A stretch of 64,000 bases of DNA. Source: an uncultured Candidatus Cenarchaeum sp. Lineage in GTDB: Archaea; Thermoproteota; Nitrososphaeria; Nitrososphaerales; Nitrosopumilaceae. Location: positions 1,720,161-1,784,160 of the forward strand of contig OY282369.1 of NCBI GenBank assembly GCA_958295735.1, given 5' to 3'. This document shows, in pieces, positions 33,735 through 42,598 of this stretch. The number at the start of each line of letters is the position of its first letter. Positions within the stretch are counted from its first letter, which is position 1. The notes under the pieces are model-generated. The model was not told the origin of the DNA. It did not search any database and saw nothing but the letters and a program-made list of their open reading frames with translations. The translations under genes and the position numbers were made by a program.

Positions 33735-36170
33735 TTGGGCCCGGAGGACGCGGGCCGGCCCCCGGCCCCCGAGCCCCTGCTCGGGGAGAAGGCGTGGGAC
33801 CCGTCGCTGGAGGCGGCCGTGCTGGACGGGTGGCGCGCCTCCGGCCTGTACCGGTACAGGCCGTCGGATGGGGAGGGGCGCGACTATACTATAGACACGC
33901 CCCCGCCGTACCCGTCGGGGCGGCCGTGGCACATAGGCGCGGCGGCGCACTACGCCCAGATAGACATGATAGCCAGGACGGCCAGGATGCGGGGCCGCAA
34001 CGTGTACTTTCCGGTGGGGATAGACCGGAACGGCCTGCCGGTGGAGCTGTACACCGAGAAAAAGCGCAACGTGCGGATGAGGGACACGGATCGCGAGGAG
34101 TTCCTGGGCATGTGCAGGGAGGCGCTGGACGATCTGGAGGGGGAGATGGTCCAGATCATGAGGGAGCTGGGCCTGAGCGGCGACATCGACGGGCGCTACA
34201 GGACCGACTCGGACGAGTACAGGGCGCTCACCCAGTCCACGTTCATAGAACTGTGGAAGAGGGGGCTGGTGTACAGGGCCACCCGCCCCAACAACTACGA
34301 CTGGGCGTCGGGCACGACGATAGCCGACGCGGAGATCTCGTACGAGGAGGCGCGGACGAGGCTGGTCTACATGAGGTTCGCCGTGGAGGGGGAGCCGGGG
34401 AGGAGCATCGTAGTGGCCAGCACCAGGCCCGAGCTGCTGTGCGCGTGCCGCGCGGTGGTGGTCTCGGCGGGGGACGCGCGGCACGCGGGGCTGGCCGGCA
34501 GGAGGGCGGTGGTGCCCCTGTACGGCCATTCCGTGGGCGTGCGGGAGCACGGCTCGGTGGACGAGGGGTTCGGATCGGGGGCCGTGATGGTGTGCAGCTA
34601 CGGCGACCAGCACGACGTGGAGCTGTTCAGGGAGCTCGGGCTGGAGGAGGTGGCGGCCGTGGGCCTGGACGGGCGCCTCACGGAGGCGGCCGGCGCGTAC
34701 GCCGGGCTGCGGCCCAAGCGGGCGAGGGAAAGGATAACGGCGGACCTGGAGGCCGCCGGCCTCGTGGAGAAGGCCGAGGAGATAACCCACAGGACGCCGG
34801 TCTCGGAGCGCAGCAAGAACCCCATAGAGATAGTCCCGATGGAGGAGTACTATGTCCGGCAGACCGGCTCGCTCGCCCGGCTCCGCGGCCTGGCCTCGGG
34901 GATAGGGTTCCGCCCCCCGATGCACAGGCGCATACTGGAGAACTGGCTGGACTCGGTCACCATAGACTGGCCCGTCTCCCGCAGGCGGTACTACGGCACG
35001 GAGATCCCGCTGTGGTACTGCGAGTCCTGCTCCGAGCCGCACGTGCCGGAGCCCGGAAAGTACTACCGGCCGTGGAAGGATCCGTGCCCCGCCGCCTCCT
35101 GCGGCAGGTGCGGCTCGGGCAGATTCGTGGGGGAGGAGCGCACGCTGGACACGTGGATGGACTCGAGCGTCTCGCCGCTGTTCGTGTCGCGCTTCGGAAA
35201 GGACGAGGGGTTCTTTTCCAAGACGTACCCCGCCGCCCTGCGGCCCCAGGCCAAGGACATAGTGAGGACGTGGCTGTACTACACGCTCCTGCGGTGCGAC
35301 CAGCTGACCGGCCGCGCCCCGTGGTCCGAGGCGTGGATAATGGGGTACGGGCTGGACGAGAGGGGCATGAAGATGAGCAAGAGCAGGGGCAACGCGATAG
35401 ACCCGCTGCCCCTCATACGCCGCGTGGGCGCCGACGCGTTCAGGTTCTGGAGCGCCAGCGAGGTCACCCACGGGTACGACTTTAGGTGCGGCGAGCAGAA
35501 GATAGAGTCGTGCAAGAAATTCCTCAGCAAGCTGTGGAACGTGTCCCGGTTCGTCTCGTCGGTGCCGCGGCCCGCCGCCCGGGCCGGGGGCGGCCCGCCG
35601 CCCGGGGCGCCGGCCGCCGACCGCTGGATACTGGGCGAGCTGGACAGGCTGGTGGCCGAGTGCGGCAGGGGGTACGACGAGTACAACTTTTTCGCGCCGG
35701 CCGTGGCGGTAAGGGAGTTCACTTGGAACGTGTTCGCCTCCCACTACGTGGAGATGGTCAAGGCCAGGGCGCGCGGCGGAGGGGGGTTCTCCGCCGCGGG
35801 GCGGGACTCGGCGGCGCGCACGCTGCACGAGGTCCTGTCGACGCTGCTCAGGCTGCTCGCCCCGATAGCGCCGTTCATAACGGAGCATCTCTGGCAGGCG
35901 CTGTATTCGGAGGGGGGGGGAAGCATACACGCGGAGGCGCTCCCCTCCGCGCGCGGCGGGGCGGAGGCGCGCCGGGGCCGCCAGGCCGGGATCACCAGGG
36001 CGCTGGCCGACTTCAACTCGGCCGTCTGGAACGCAAAGAAGGCCCGCGGCCTCTCCCTCAAGGACCGCATACGGATGGACGTGCCTGACGCGCTGGCCGG
36101 CTTTCGCGGGGACCTTGAGGCCATGCACAGCCTGGACCGCCCGGCGGGGCCCCGTCAGCAAACCCCGTAG
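33735..36170 (+). CDS. valS: Valyl-tRNA synthetase (archaeal type)
   Basis: 811 residues. Class I signatures are WHIGAAAHY (HIGH) and MKMSKSRGN (KMSKS). Val-specific features include IDTPPPYPSGRPWHIG, FPVGIDRNGLPVELYTEKK, the editing-domain VASTRPELLCA and GSGAVMVCSYGDQHD, and LDTWMDSSVSPLFVS. TTG 33735 is the start, 3 bp after the PTPS stop, so it is co-transcribed. The 3' end overlaps the convergent gene by 16 bp. Confidence 0.93.
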   Translation: MGPEDAGRPPAPEPLLGEKAWDPSLEAAVLDGWRASGLYRYRPSDGEGRDYTIDTPPPYPSGRPWHIGAAAHYAQIDMIARTARMRGRNVYFPVGIDRNGLPVELYTEKKRNVRMRDTDREEFLGMCREALDDLEGEMVQIMRELGLSGDIDGRYRTDSDEYRALTQSTFIELWKRGLVYRATRPNNYDWASGTTIADAEISYEEARTRLVYMRFAVEGEPGRSIVVASTRPELLCACRAVVVSAGDARHAGLAGRRAVVPLYGHSVGVREHGSVDEGFGSGAVMVCSYGDQHDVELFRELGLEEVAAVGLDGRLTEAAGAYAGLRPKRARERITADLEAAGLVEKAEEITHRTPVSERSKNPIEIVPMEEYYVRQTGSLARLRGLASGIGFRPPMHRRILENWLDSVTIDWPVSRRRYYGTEIPLWYCESCSEPHVPEPGKYYRPWKDPCPAASCGRCGSGRFVGEERTLDTWMDSSVSPLFVSRFGKDEGFFSKTYPAALRPQAKDIVRTWLYYTLLRCDQLTGRAPWSEAWIMGYGLDERGMKMSKSRGNAIDPLPLIRRVGADAFRFWSASEVTHGYDFRCGEQKIESCKKFLSKLWNVSRFVSSVPRPAARAGGGPPPGAPAADRWILGELDRLVAECGRGYDEYNFFAPAVAVREFTWNVFASHYVEMVKARARGGGGFSAAGRDSAARTLHEVLSTLLRLLAPIAPFITEHLWQALYSEGGGSIHAEALPSARGGAEARRGRQAGITRALADFNSAVWNAKKARGLSLKDRIRMDVPDALAGFRGDLEAMHSLDRPAGPRQQTP

Positions 36171-36904
36171 ACGTTGGGGATGCGCTCGCTCATCCCGAAC
36201 GTCTTGGCCAGCACGAAGTCGTCGCATCTTCCCTCGTCCTGGGGGGCGCCGGCCGGGAGCAGCACGAGCGAGTGCGAGTTGGAGGCGGCGCACTTTCCGT
36301 GGGGGCGCATCCACTGCAGCGTGGGCCGCGGCTCCCCGCCAATGCCGCGGCTGCGCCACTCCGCCGCGCCGGCCTCGACCTCCCCGTCCTGCGGGTAGTC
36401 GCCGCGGCGGACCATGGTCGCCTCCTTGCCGCAGCGGGGGCACGTGATCCCGATCCCCGCCTCGCGCGGGGAAAAGACGCGCTTCGCGCCGGCGCCGATG
36501 CAGCTCCCCTCCATGGTGGTGCCGACCTTCATGGTCTTTAGGTAGTCGCCGGAGGTCATCCTGGTGTCGAGGACGCGGTTGACGGTGCACATCACGTTCG
36601 CCATGCCGTACATGTTCTTGAGGTTCTCCAGCATGCCCGCGATGGCCCTGCGGCGCGCGTCCTTGCGCCTCTTTACCCGGATCCCGTCGAAGCATCCTAT
36701 CTCGATGACGCCGACCATTTTCGTTTCCTGAAAGCTGTAGTACGAGGGCACGATCATGTTGTAGTGCTCGTACACGATCTTCTTGATCCCGCCGTCGAAC
36801 TTGCCGGTGCTGTCCGCCGAGTACATCTGCGACTGCGGATCCACGCTGAAGCGGATTATGGCGGATCGGAGCGCGCTCCTCTTCACCGGCTCCCGCGCCT
36901 GCAA
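36155..36904 (-). CDS. Hypothetical protein, unknown function
   Basis: 249 residues from TTG 36904, chosen because TTTTTATA (36929-36937) lies about 28 bp upstream; the upstream open frame runs into R1. Features: an N-terminal alpha/beta part (IVYEHYNMIVPSYYSF, MVGVIEIGCFDGIRVKRR), a middle AGMLENLKNMYGMANVMC, and a single zinc-knuckle half CPRCGKEATMVRRGDYPQ followed by an isolated Cys. No membrane segment. Its composition, with few low-complexity parts, suggests a constrained, functional protein. Not recognised. Confidence 0.65.
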   Translation of the reverse strand: MQAREPVKRSALRSAIIRFSVDPQSQMYSADSTGKFDGGIKKIVYEHYNMIVPSYYSFQETKMVGVIEIGCFDGIRVKRRKDARRRAIAGMLENLKNMYGMANVMCTVNRVLDTRMTSGDYLKTMKVGTTMEGSCIGAGAKRVFSPREAGIGITCPRCGKEATMVRRGDYPQDGEVEAGAAEWRSRGIGGEPRPTLQWMRPHGKCAASNSHSLVLLPAGAPQDEGRCDDFVLAKTFGMSERIPNVYGVC

Positions 36905-36953
36905 CGCGGCGCGGCGCGGCCGGCCGGTATAAAAATTCTCGCGCGGCCCGCCC

Positions 36954-37045
36954 GCGCAGACTCGCGTCCGTCGTGATCCGGGCGTGGGATCGCGGGGCGG
37001 CTCGCCGCTGCCGGGCGCGGCTTCGCTTGGGCGCAAGTCTACGCG
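36954..37045 (-). repeat. Dispersed repeat R1, copy 6 (minus orientation)
   Basis: Read on the minus strand it begins GCGTAGACTTGCGCCCAAGC and ends ACGGACGCGAGTCTGCGCGG, with paired ends and the CGCGATCCCACGCCCGGATC inner block. It sits between two divergent genes. Confidence 0.9.
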
Positions 37046-37157
37046 CCCGCCCCCGGCCCGCCGCGATCCGGGCGCGGCTTCGGCCCGGACGGGCCCGCCG
37101 CGCCGCGCCGGCCCGGCGGGATCACTATTTATGATCGGATCGCGTGACCGCGCCGGG

Positions 37158-37547
37158 ATGGAAGTGACGGCCGGGACCGCGGAAAGCCCGCTGGTGAACC
37201 CGGGAATACGCATATGCATAGACTGCGGGAGCTCCAGGGTGTCGCTCACGCACCTGTGCGTGCAGTGCAGGGACTGCGGGGCGCAGCACAGGCGCGCCGC
37301 GCCGCACCGCCTCCGGTTCCGGCGGGGGGACTGCGTCAGGATGACGGATGCGGCGGGCGCGGACGGCGACGGGATGGTCTATACGGTGGAAGGGATCTCC
37401 AAGGACAGGGACGGGACGATCCGGTACGCCCTGACGTCGCCGCCGAGGCCGATCGCGCCGGCCCGCGCGGAAGGCCTCGAGTCCCGCCTGGTGCAGGTCG
37501 GGGCCGGGGGCGCGCCGGGCGCCCGCCCCGCGCGCAGCTTGAATTAA
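37158..37547 (+). CDS. Small zinc-ribbon protein, unknown function
   Basis: 129 residues. Two close Cys pairs, ICIDCG and LCVQCRDCG, form a probable zinc ribbon at residues 20-45; a beta-rich part (GDCVRMTDAAG, GMVYTVEGISKD) follows, resembling a small SH3/KOW-like barrel. ATG 37158 is about 26 bp below CACTATTTATG (37124-37134). Possible nucleic-acid-binding role is inference. Confidence 0.6.
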   Translation: MEVTAGTAESPLVNPGIRICIDCGSSRVSLTHLCVQCRDCGAQHRRAAPHRLRFRRGDCVRMTDAAGADGDGMVYTVEGISKDRDGTIRYALTSPPRPIAPARAEGLESRLVQVGAGGAPGARPARSLN

Positions 37548-37550
37548 ATG
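37542..37550 (+). promoter_or_regulatory. TATA-like element for the 28-residue microprotein
   Basis: AATTAAATG overlaps the stop codon of the zinc-ribbon gene. Its centre is 26-27 bp before GTG 37573, the same spacing used by the other leaderless genes here. Confidence 0.5.
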
Positions 37551-37572
37551 CGATCGCCGGGATCCGGGGGCG

Positions 37573-37659
37573 GTGTACGACATGTGGGTGATGGGCGCCG
37601 CCGTGGCCGGGATAGCGGCGTACCTCGTGATGCGCAGGCTCAGGGACGACGGGCCGTGA
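37573..37659 (+). CDS. Candidate 28-residue leaderless membrane microprotein
   Basis: GTG start, 28 residues, TGA stop: starts MYDMWVMGAAVAG, a hydrophobic stretch up to AAYLVM, then the basic tail RRLRDDGP. This is one transmembrane helix with a positively charged cytoplasmic end. A TATA-like element sits at the exact leaderless distance. The stop lies 12 bp before the convergent pdxT stop, so the gene would fill the entire spacer. Function unknown; could be a regulator or a small subunit of a membrane complex. Confidence 0.5.
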   Translation: MYDMWVMGAAVAGIAAYLVMRRLRDDGP

Positions 37660-37671
37660 TCCGGGCCGCCG

Positions 37672-38316
37672 CTACCGCTGCCGCCGCCCGTCCCGCGCGG
37701 CCGCGGCGCCGCCGATGAAGTGCCTGTACAGCGCCAGGTCGCCGGCCAGCTCCGGGTGGAACGCCGTCCCGATCACGGCGCCCTGCCTCACCGCCACTAT
37801 GCGGCCGCCGTGCCTGGCCAGGACCTCGACCCCCGGGCCCGCCTCGGACACGGACGGGGCCCTGATGAAGACGCCCCTCGTGCTGGGTATCCCGCACGGC
37901 TCCATGGAGACGTCGGCCTCGAACGACTGCCTCTGCCTGCCGAACGAGTTCCTCTCCACGCGGACGTCCAGCACGTCCAGGAGGGGCTGCCCCGTCGCGC
38001 CCACCGTCCTGTCGGAGGCGCCCCTCGAGAGCAGTATGAGCCCCGCGCATATGCCCAGGATCGGCGCGCCCGCCCCCGCCCTCTCCCTCACGGCCGCCGC
38101 GGCGCCGCTGACCAGCGACATGCCGCCGATGGCGGTGCTCTCGCCGCCGGGGATGACGAGGCAGTCCGACCCGGCTATCTCGCCCGGCGATGCCGCCTCG
38201 GCGACCGCGCCGTTCCCCCCCGCCTCGCTCTCCAGGGCCGCCTCGGCCGCCTCGACATTCTCGCGCACGTCGCCCTGCAGGGAAAGGACGCCCACGCGCA
38301 GCCCCGCGCCGCTCAT
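37672..38316 (-). CDS. pdxT: Pyridoxal 5'-phosphate synthase glutaminase subunit
   Basis: 214 residues. Class I glutaminase: [14 protein letters not shown], the oxyanion GGESTA, the nucleophile in [11 protein letters not shown], and the His/Glu pair in [11 protein letters not shown]. It supplies ammonia to PdxS. ATG 38316 overlaps the pdxS stop by 4 bp. The C-terminal [11 protein letters not shown] is an unusually basic end. Confidence 0.95.
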   Translation of the reverse strand: MSGAGLRVGVLSLQGDVRENVEAAEAALESEAGGNGAVAEAASPGEIAGSDCLVIPGGESTAIGGMSLVSGAAAAVRERAGAGAPILGICAGLILLSRGASDRTVGATGQPLLDVLDVRVERNSFGRQRQSFEADVSMEPCGIPSTRGVFIRAPSVSEAGPGVEVLARHGGRIVAVRQGAVIGTAFHPELAGDLALYRHFIGGAAAARDGRRQR

Positions 38317-39290
38317 GCCAGCCCGCCGCGCTCCTGCATCCTCAGCTCCACGGATGCCGCGTCCAGCCCGAGCATGGAGCTCCTCTCGTCGATCATCTCC
38401 TGCGCCTCGGCTACCTTGGCGGGGTCCTTCCAGAACGTAGCGGCCAGCACCACCGCCCTGGCCCTCTCCTTCGGGTCGCCGGCCTTGAAGATGCCCGATC
38501 CGACGAACACGCCGTCGCACCCCAGGGACATGAGGTACGCGGCATCGGCCGGCGTGGCTATCCCGCCCGCCGCGAAGTTGACCACCGGCAGCCGGCCGAG
38601 CTCGGCGGTCTGATCCAGCAGCCCGAGCGGGACGCGCAGCTCCCTCGCCATCCTGACCATCTCCTGGCTGTCGCCGGCCTCGCGCGCGGCCCTCGCCGCG
38701 CGGACCCCGCCGTTGACCGCCTTTATGTGGGTGACCGCCTCGGCCACGTTGCCGGTGCCGGGCTCGCCCTTCGTCCGTATCATGGCCGCGCCCTCCTCGA
38801 TCCGCCTGAGGGCCTCGGCCAGGGAGCGGGCGCCGTTGACGAACGGGGCGGTAAAGTCCCACTTCCATATGTGGCGCATCTCGTCGGCCGGGGTGAGCAC
38901 CTCGGACTCGTCGACCATGTCCACGTCGGCCTCCTGCAGGACCCTGGCCTCGTAGACGTGGCCTATGCGGCACTTGGCCATGACGGGCACGGTGACCGTT
39001 CCCATGATGTCCCGTATGGCGCCCATGCCCGCGGTCCTCGCGACGCCGCCTGCCTTCCTCACGTCGGAGGGAAGCTTGTCCAGCACCATCACCGCCACCG
39101 CGCCGGCCTCCTCGGCTATGCGCGCCTGCTCCGCGTCGGTCACGTCCATCACCACGCCGTTCTTCAGCATGTGCGCGAAGCCCCTCTTGAGCGTCGGCGT
39201 CCCGCGGACCGACGCCGGCCCGCCCTCCTTTCCCTCCTCGCTCACTACCCCGCGCGCCCCGGCATCCGTCCCGACCGGAAGGGGGATCAT
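38313..39290 (-). CDS. pdxS: Pyridoxal 5'-phosphate synthase subunit PdxS
   Basis: Makes PLP from ribose-5-phosphate, glyceraldehyde-3-phosphate and ammonia. 325 residues. Features: [15 protein letters not shown], the catalytic Lys in [23 protein letters not shown] with the second Lys, [12 protein letters not shown] and [21 protein letters not shown] 39290 lies about 25 bp below the palindromic AAATAGCTATTTG (39303-39315), which overlaps the 3' end of the next gene. Confidence 0.96.
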   Translation of the reverse strand: MIPLPVGTDAGARGVVSEEGKEGGPASVRGTPTLKRGFAHMLKNGVVMDVTDAEQARIAEEAGAVAVMVLDKLPSDVRKAGGVARTAGMGAIRDIMGTVTVPVMAKCRIGHVYEARVLQEADVDMVDESEVLTPADEMRHIWKWDFTAPFVNGARSLAEALRRIEEGAAMIRTKGEPGTGNVAEAVTHIKAVNGGVRAARAAREAGDSQEMVRMARELRVPLGLLDQTAELGRLPVVNFAAGGIATPADAAYLMSLGCDGVFVGSGIFKAGDPKERARAVVLAATFWKDPAKVAEAQEMIDERSSMLGLDAASVELRMQERGGLA

Positions 39291-39311
39291 GCGGCCGAGC
39301 TGCGCAAATAG

Positions 39312-39854
39312 CTATTTGTACCTATCACGCGCCGCCGCCGCCGCCGCGTCAAGCTCCTCCTGCACCAGGGTCACGATGGGCGGTATGAAGCCATCCGTGG
39401 CGTTCTGCTCCGGCCACTGCACCCTGCTGGCCGCCCCGTTCAGCGTGATCTTCAGGGACCGCCTCTCGTACTCCTGGACGTCGTCCCTGACGGGGAGCGG
39501 CCGGTCGGGGATAGCGGCGAACCCCGTCTCCTTTATCACCGCGGCCAGCCGCCTGTGGTCCGCCGGGTCCATGGATCCCGAGACCTCGGGGCGCGCGATC
39601 CCGTCCTCGACCAGCGTGTACCTGTACCCCCCGTCCGGGTCCACGGAGAGGATCTCGCTGCTCCGCGCCGCTATCCTCTCGGTGATCCCGTGCGACACGC
39701 GCACCATGCCGTGCTTTTCGTACTCGATCTCCAGCCTGTCGTTCGGGTTGGCCGCGGAGGACGGGATCTCCGGCTGGGCGATCAGGGGCACCGCGATGAG
39801 GGCCGCCACCACGGCCGGCACGGCCGCCGCTGCCAGCATGACCGGCCTCGCCAT
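39312..39854 (-). CDS. Secreted or membrane-anchored protein, unknown function
   Basis: 180 residues. N-terminal signal peptide or anchor (MLAAAAVPAVVAALIAVPLIA). The mature part has one alpha/beta domain with RLEIEYEKHGMVRVSHGI and YRYTLVEDGIARP, and no Cys. ATG 39854 is about 28 bp below TTTATTG (minus strand, 39879-39886). Not recognised. Confidence 0.65.
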   Translation of the reverse strand: MARPVMLAAAAVPAVVAALIAVPLIAQPEIPSSAANPNDRLEIEYEKHGMVRVSHGITERIAARSSEILSVDPDGGYRYTLVEDGIARPEVSGSMDPADHRRLAAVIKETGFAAIPDRPLPVRDDVQEYERRSLKITLNGAASRVQWPEQNATDGFIPPIVTLVQEELDAAAAAARDRYK

Positions 39855-39919
39855 CCTGCCGGCGCGGCCCGCGCGTTTGCAATAAACCTTGGCCGCCGCG
39901 GCGCGGCCGGGGGAAATGG

Positions 39920-39927
39920 CTTAAATT
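39920..39927 (+). promoter_or_regulatory. TATA box of the tRNA-Trp gene
   Basis: CTTAAATT, about 28 bp upstream of the first base of the mature tRNA at 39952; no start codon lies at that distance. Confidence 0.7.
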
Positions 39928-39951
39928 CGGGCTGGCCGGGGCACGGCGCGT

Positions 39952-40103
39952 GGGGTCGTAGCCTAGCCTGGTAGGGCGACAGTGCATACGCAATGTTCAC
40001 CGCAAGGGGCTCCAGAGGTCGAAAGCTATGCCTGATGGAAAGATGATGTAAGCTTGGAGCTGCAGTGACCCGTAGGTCACCGGTTCGATTCCGGTCGGCC
40101 CCA
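39952..40103 (+). tRNA. trnW: tRNA-Trp (CCA anticodon) with two introns
   Basis: Acceptor stem GGGGTCG/CGGCCCC, D-arm GCCT/GGGC, T-arm ACCGG-TTCGATT-CCGGT, variable loop AGGTC and discriminator A 40103 all fit. The anticodon CCA is at 40012-40014. A clean cloverleaf of 74 nt appears only if two introns are removed: about 39981-40006 (26 nt, between positions 28 and 29 in the anticodon stem) and 40016-40067 (52 nt, the canonical 37/38 site). Exons then give the stem ACGGG/CCCGT. A BHB-like pairing GTG/CAC with bulge ACA supports the first; pairing around the second is weaker. CCA is not encoded. Confidence 0.87.
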
Positions 40104-40113
40104 CATCCCAGAG

Positions 40114-42414
40114 CTAGCGGGCCCCCGCCCCGCCGCCCCCGCGCCGCAGGACGTTGAGGGCCGAGCCGGCGCGGAACCACTCCAGCTGGGGGGCGCTGTA
40201 CGAGTGGACCAGGTCCATCCGCTCCGAGGATCCGTCCGCGTGCGCCACCGCGCAGCGCACCGTCCCGCCCGGCTCCAGCGACGCGAGGCCGGACAGGCCC
40301 AGCCTGTCGCGCGCGTCGACTATCCTGTCATAGTCGGCGGGGTCCCCGAAGCGCAGCGCCAGTATGCCCTGCTTTTTGAGGTTGGTCTCGTGTATGCGGG
40401 CGTAGCTTTTGGCTATGACCGCGGCGCATCCGAGGTGCCTCGGGGTCATGGCGGCGTGCTCCCTGCTGCTGCCCTCGCCGTAGTTGTGGTCGCCCACTAT
40501 GGCCCAGCGGATCCCCCCGGCCTTGTACCTGCGGGCCACCGCGGCGCACGGCCCGGTCCCCCCCGCCAGCACGTCCGCGGCGGTGCCGACCCCCCCGGTC
40601 AGCGCGTTGGTCGCGCCCAGCAGCATGTTGTCGCTCAGGTTGTCCAGGTGCCCCCTGAGCGAGAGCCACGCGCCGGCGGGCGATATGTGGTCCGTGGTGC
40701 ACTTGCCCGCGGCCTTCGCCAGCACCGGCAGCCCCGCAAGGTCGCGGCCGTCCCACGGGGGGAACGGCTCCAGCCTCTGCAGGCGGCCGCTGGCCGCGTC
40801 GATCTCCACCTCGATCCCGCCCGGATCGCCGGGGGGCGCGGCGTACGCCCCGCCCACGCCGCCCCTCCCCGCGGCGAACCCCCCCGCGGGGACCTCCGGC
40901 GCCTCCCCCGGCGGCTCCAGCACGAGGCGCCCCCCGCCGTCCAGCTCGATGGCATCCGCCACGGGGTTGAACGTGAGGCGCCCCCCGAGCGCCATGGCCA
41001 CCACGATCTCGGGGCTTCCGATGAAGTTCATCGTGCCGCGGCTGCCGTCGTTGCGGCCCGGAAAGTTCCTGTTGAAGCTGGTGACTATGGTGTTCGGGGC
41101 GCCCTCCTTCATGTCCGGCCTGCTCCACTGGCCTATGCACGGGCCGCACGCGTTGGCCAGCACGGTGGCGCCTATGTCCCTGAGGGACCGCATCTGCCCG
41201 TCGCGCTCGATGGTGGCCCTTATCTGCTCGGAGCCGGGAGTCACCAGGAGCGGGACCCTCGCGGCGAGGCCGGCGGCCTTCGCCTGCTCGGCCACGGCGG
41301 CCGCCCTCGTCATGTCCTCGTACGACGAGTTGGTGCAGCTGCCCACCAGCGCGGCCGAGATCTCCTCGACATACCCGCCCTTCCTGGCATCCGCGGCCAG
41401 CCTCGAGACGGGCCTCGCCAGGTCGGGGGTGTGGGGCCCGGCCACGTGCGGCTCCAGGCCGGACAGATCGATCTCCACGACCCTGTCGAAGTGCGGCCCC
41501 GGATCCTCCTCGACCTCGGGATCGGCGGCGAGCAGGCCCCTGCGGGCATCGGCCAGTTCCGCCATGCGCGGGCGCCCCGTGGCCCTCAGGTACGCCCCCA
41601 TCCTCCCGTCGTACGGGAACAGGGAGCAGGTGGCGCCGATCTCCGCCCCCATGTTGGTTATGGTGGCCTTGCCGGTGCAGCTTATGGATCGGGCGCCTGG
41701 CCCAAAGTACTCCACCACCGCGTTCGTTCCCCCGGACACGGTGAGCTCGCCGGCCAGCTTCAGTATGACGTCCTTGGGGGCGGCCCACCCGCCGAGCCTG
41801 CCGGTGAGGCGGACCCCTATCCTTCTGGGGTACAGCACCTCCCAGGGCATCCCCGCCATCGCCTCGGCGGCGTCGACGCCGCCCACCCCCACCGCGGCCA
41901 TCCCGAGGCCCCCGGCGTTGGGGGTGTGCGAGTCCGTGCCGATCATCAGGCCGCCGGGAAACGCGTAGTTCTCCAGCACCACCTGGTGTATTATGCCGGC
42001 CCCGGGCCGCCAGAACCCGCAGCCGTACTTTGCGGCCGCCGACTCCAGGAACCTGAACACCTCGCCGTTCTCCCCCAGCGACGCCTCGGTGTCGGCATCC
42101 CCCTCGGCCACGGCCCGTATGAGGTGGTCGCAGTGTATGGTGGTGGGCAGGCTGGTCTGGCGCAACCCCGCCGACATGAACTGGAGCATCACCGTCTGGC
42201 CCGTCACGTCCTGCAGCGCGACCCTGTCCGGGCGCAGCAGCGCGTAGTCCTTCCCCGCGCGCGGCACGCCGCGCCACTCCGCGAGGTGGCCCGCCAGGAT
42301 CTTCTCGGCAAGCGTGAGCGGCCTGCCCGCCTCCGCGGAATACCGCGCGGCGCCTTCCTCGATCCTGGAGTACGCCGCATCCGCCATCTCCGGCGTGGTC
42401 TCGACCGCAGCCAT
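40114..42414 (-). CDS. acn: Aconitate hydratase (mitochondrial-type)
   Basis: 766 residues. The [4Fe-4S] ligands are in VGSCTNSSYED and ANACGPCIGQW. Other motifs are PTTIHCDHLI, GTDSHTPNAGGLG, FNRNFPGRNDG and YGEGSSREHAA. Interconverts citrate and isocitrate in the TCA cycle; the same protein fold also includes homoaconitase, which may matter given the lysine cluster here. ATG 42414 is about 26 bp below GTTAATTCC (42437-42445). A glycine-rich end (RRGGGGAGAR) follows the conserved domain. Confidence 0.93.
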   Translation of the reverse strand: MAAVETTPEMADAAYSRIEEGAARYSAEAGRPLTLAEKILAGHLAEWRGVPRAGKDYALLRPDRVALQDVTGQTVMLQFMSAGLRQTSLPTTIHCDHLIRAVAEGDADTEASLGENGEVFRFLESAAAKYGCGFWRPGAGIIHQVVLENYAFPGGLMIGTDSHTPNAGGLGMAAVGVGGVDAAEAMAGMPWEVLYPRRIGVRLTGRLGGWAAPKDVILKLAGELTVSGGTNAVVEYFGPGARSISCTGKATITNMGAEIGATCSLFPYDGRMGAYLRATGRPRMAELADARRGLLAADPEVEEDPGPHFDRVVEIDLSGLEPHVAGPHTPDLARPVSRLAADARKGGYVEEISAALVGSCTNSSYEDMTRAAAVAEQAKAAGLAARVPLLVTPGSEQIRATIERDGQMRSLRDIGATVLANACGPCIGQWSRPDMKEGAPNTIVTSFNRNFPGRNDGSRGTMNFIGSPEIVVAMALGGRLTFNPVADAIELDGGGRLVLEPPGEAPEVPAGGFAAGRGGVGGAYAAPPGDPGGIEVEIDAASGRLQRLEPFPPWDGRDLAGLPVLAKAAGKCTTDHISPAGAWLSLRGHLDNLSDNMLLGATNALTGGVGTAADVLAGGTGPCAAVARRYKAGGIRWAIVGDHNYGEGSSREHAAMTPRHLGCAAVIAKSYARIHETNLKKQGILALRFGDPADYDRIVDARDRLGLSGLASLEPGGTVRCAVAHADGSSERMDLVHSYSAPQLEWFRAGSALNVLRRGGGGAGAR

Positions 42415-42598
42415 GCCGCCGCCCGCCCGCCGCCCGGAATTAACGCTTCCGGCCCGCCCCCCCGGGCGGGCGGGGGGATGCGGGGGCCCGGCGGTCGCGG
42501 ATCGGGGCCCATTTAAACAGTTATAACTTAAAAATGCCGCCGCCCCGCGTGGGAAGGATCTACGAAGCGCCGTCGCCGCGGCGCCCCGCACGGCGGCC

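Noticed and set aside
32865-36695. 1276-codon minus-strand frame opposite the PTPS fusion and valS
   Set aside because: Overlaps two well-supported genes and has no recognisable motif; it arises from GC-rich codon bias.
37052-37100. Additional R1-like fragment
   Set aside because: Only CCGCGATCCGGGCGCGGCTT matches; too short and too GC-biased to separate from background.
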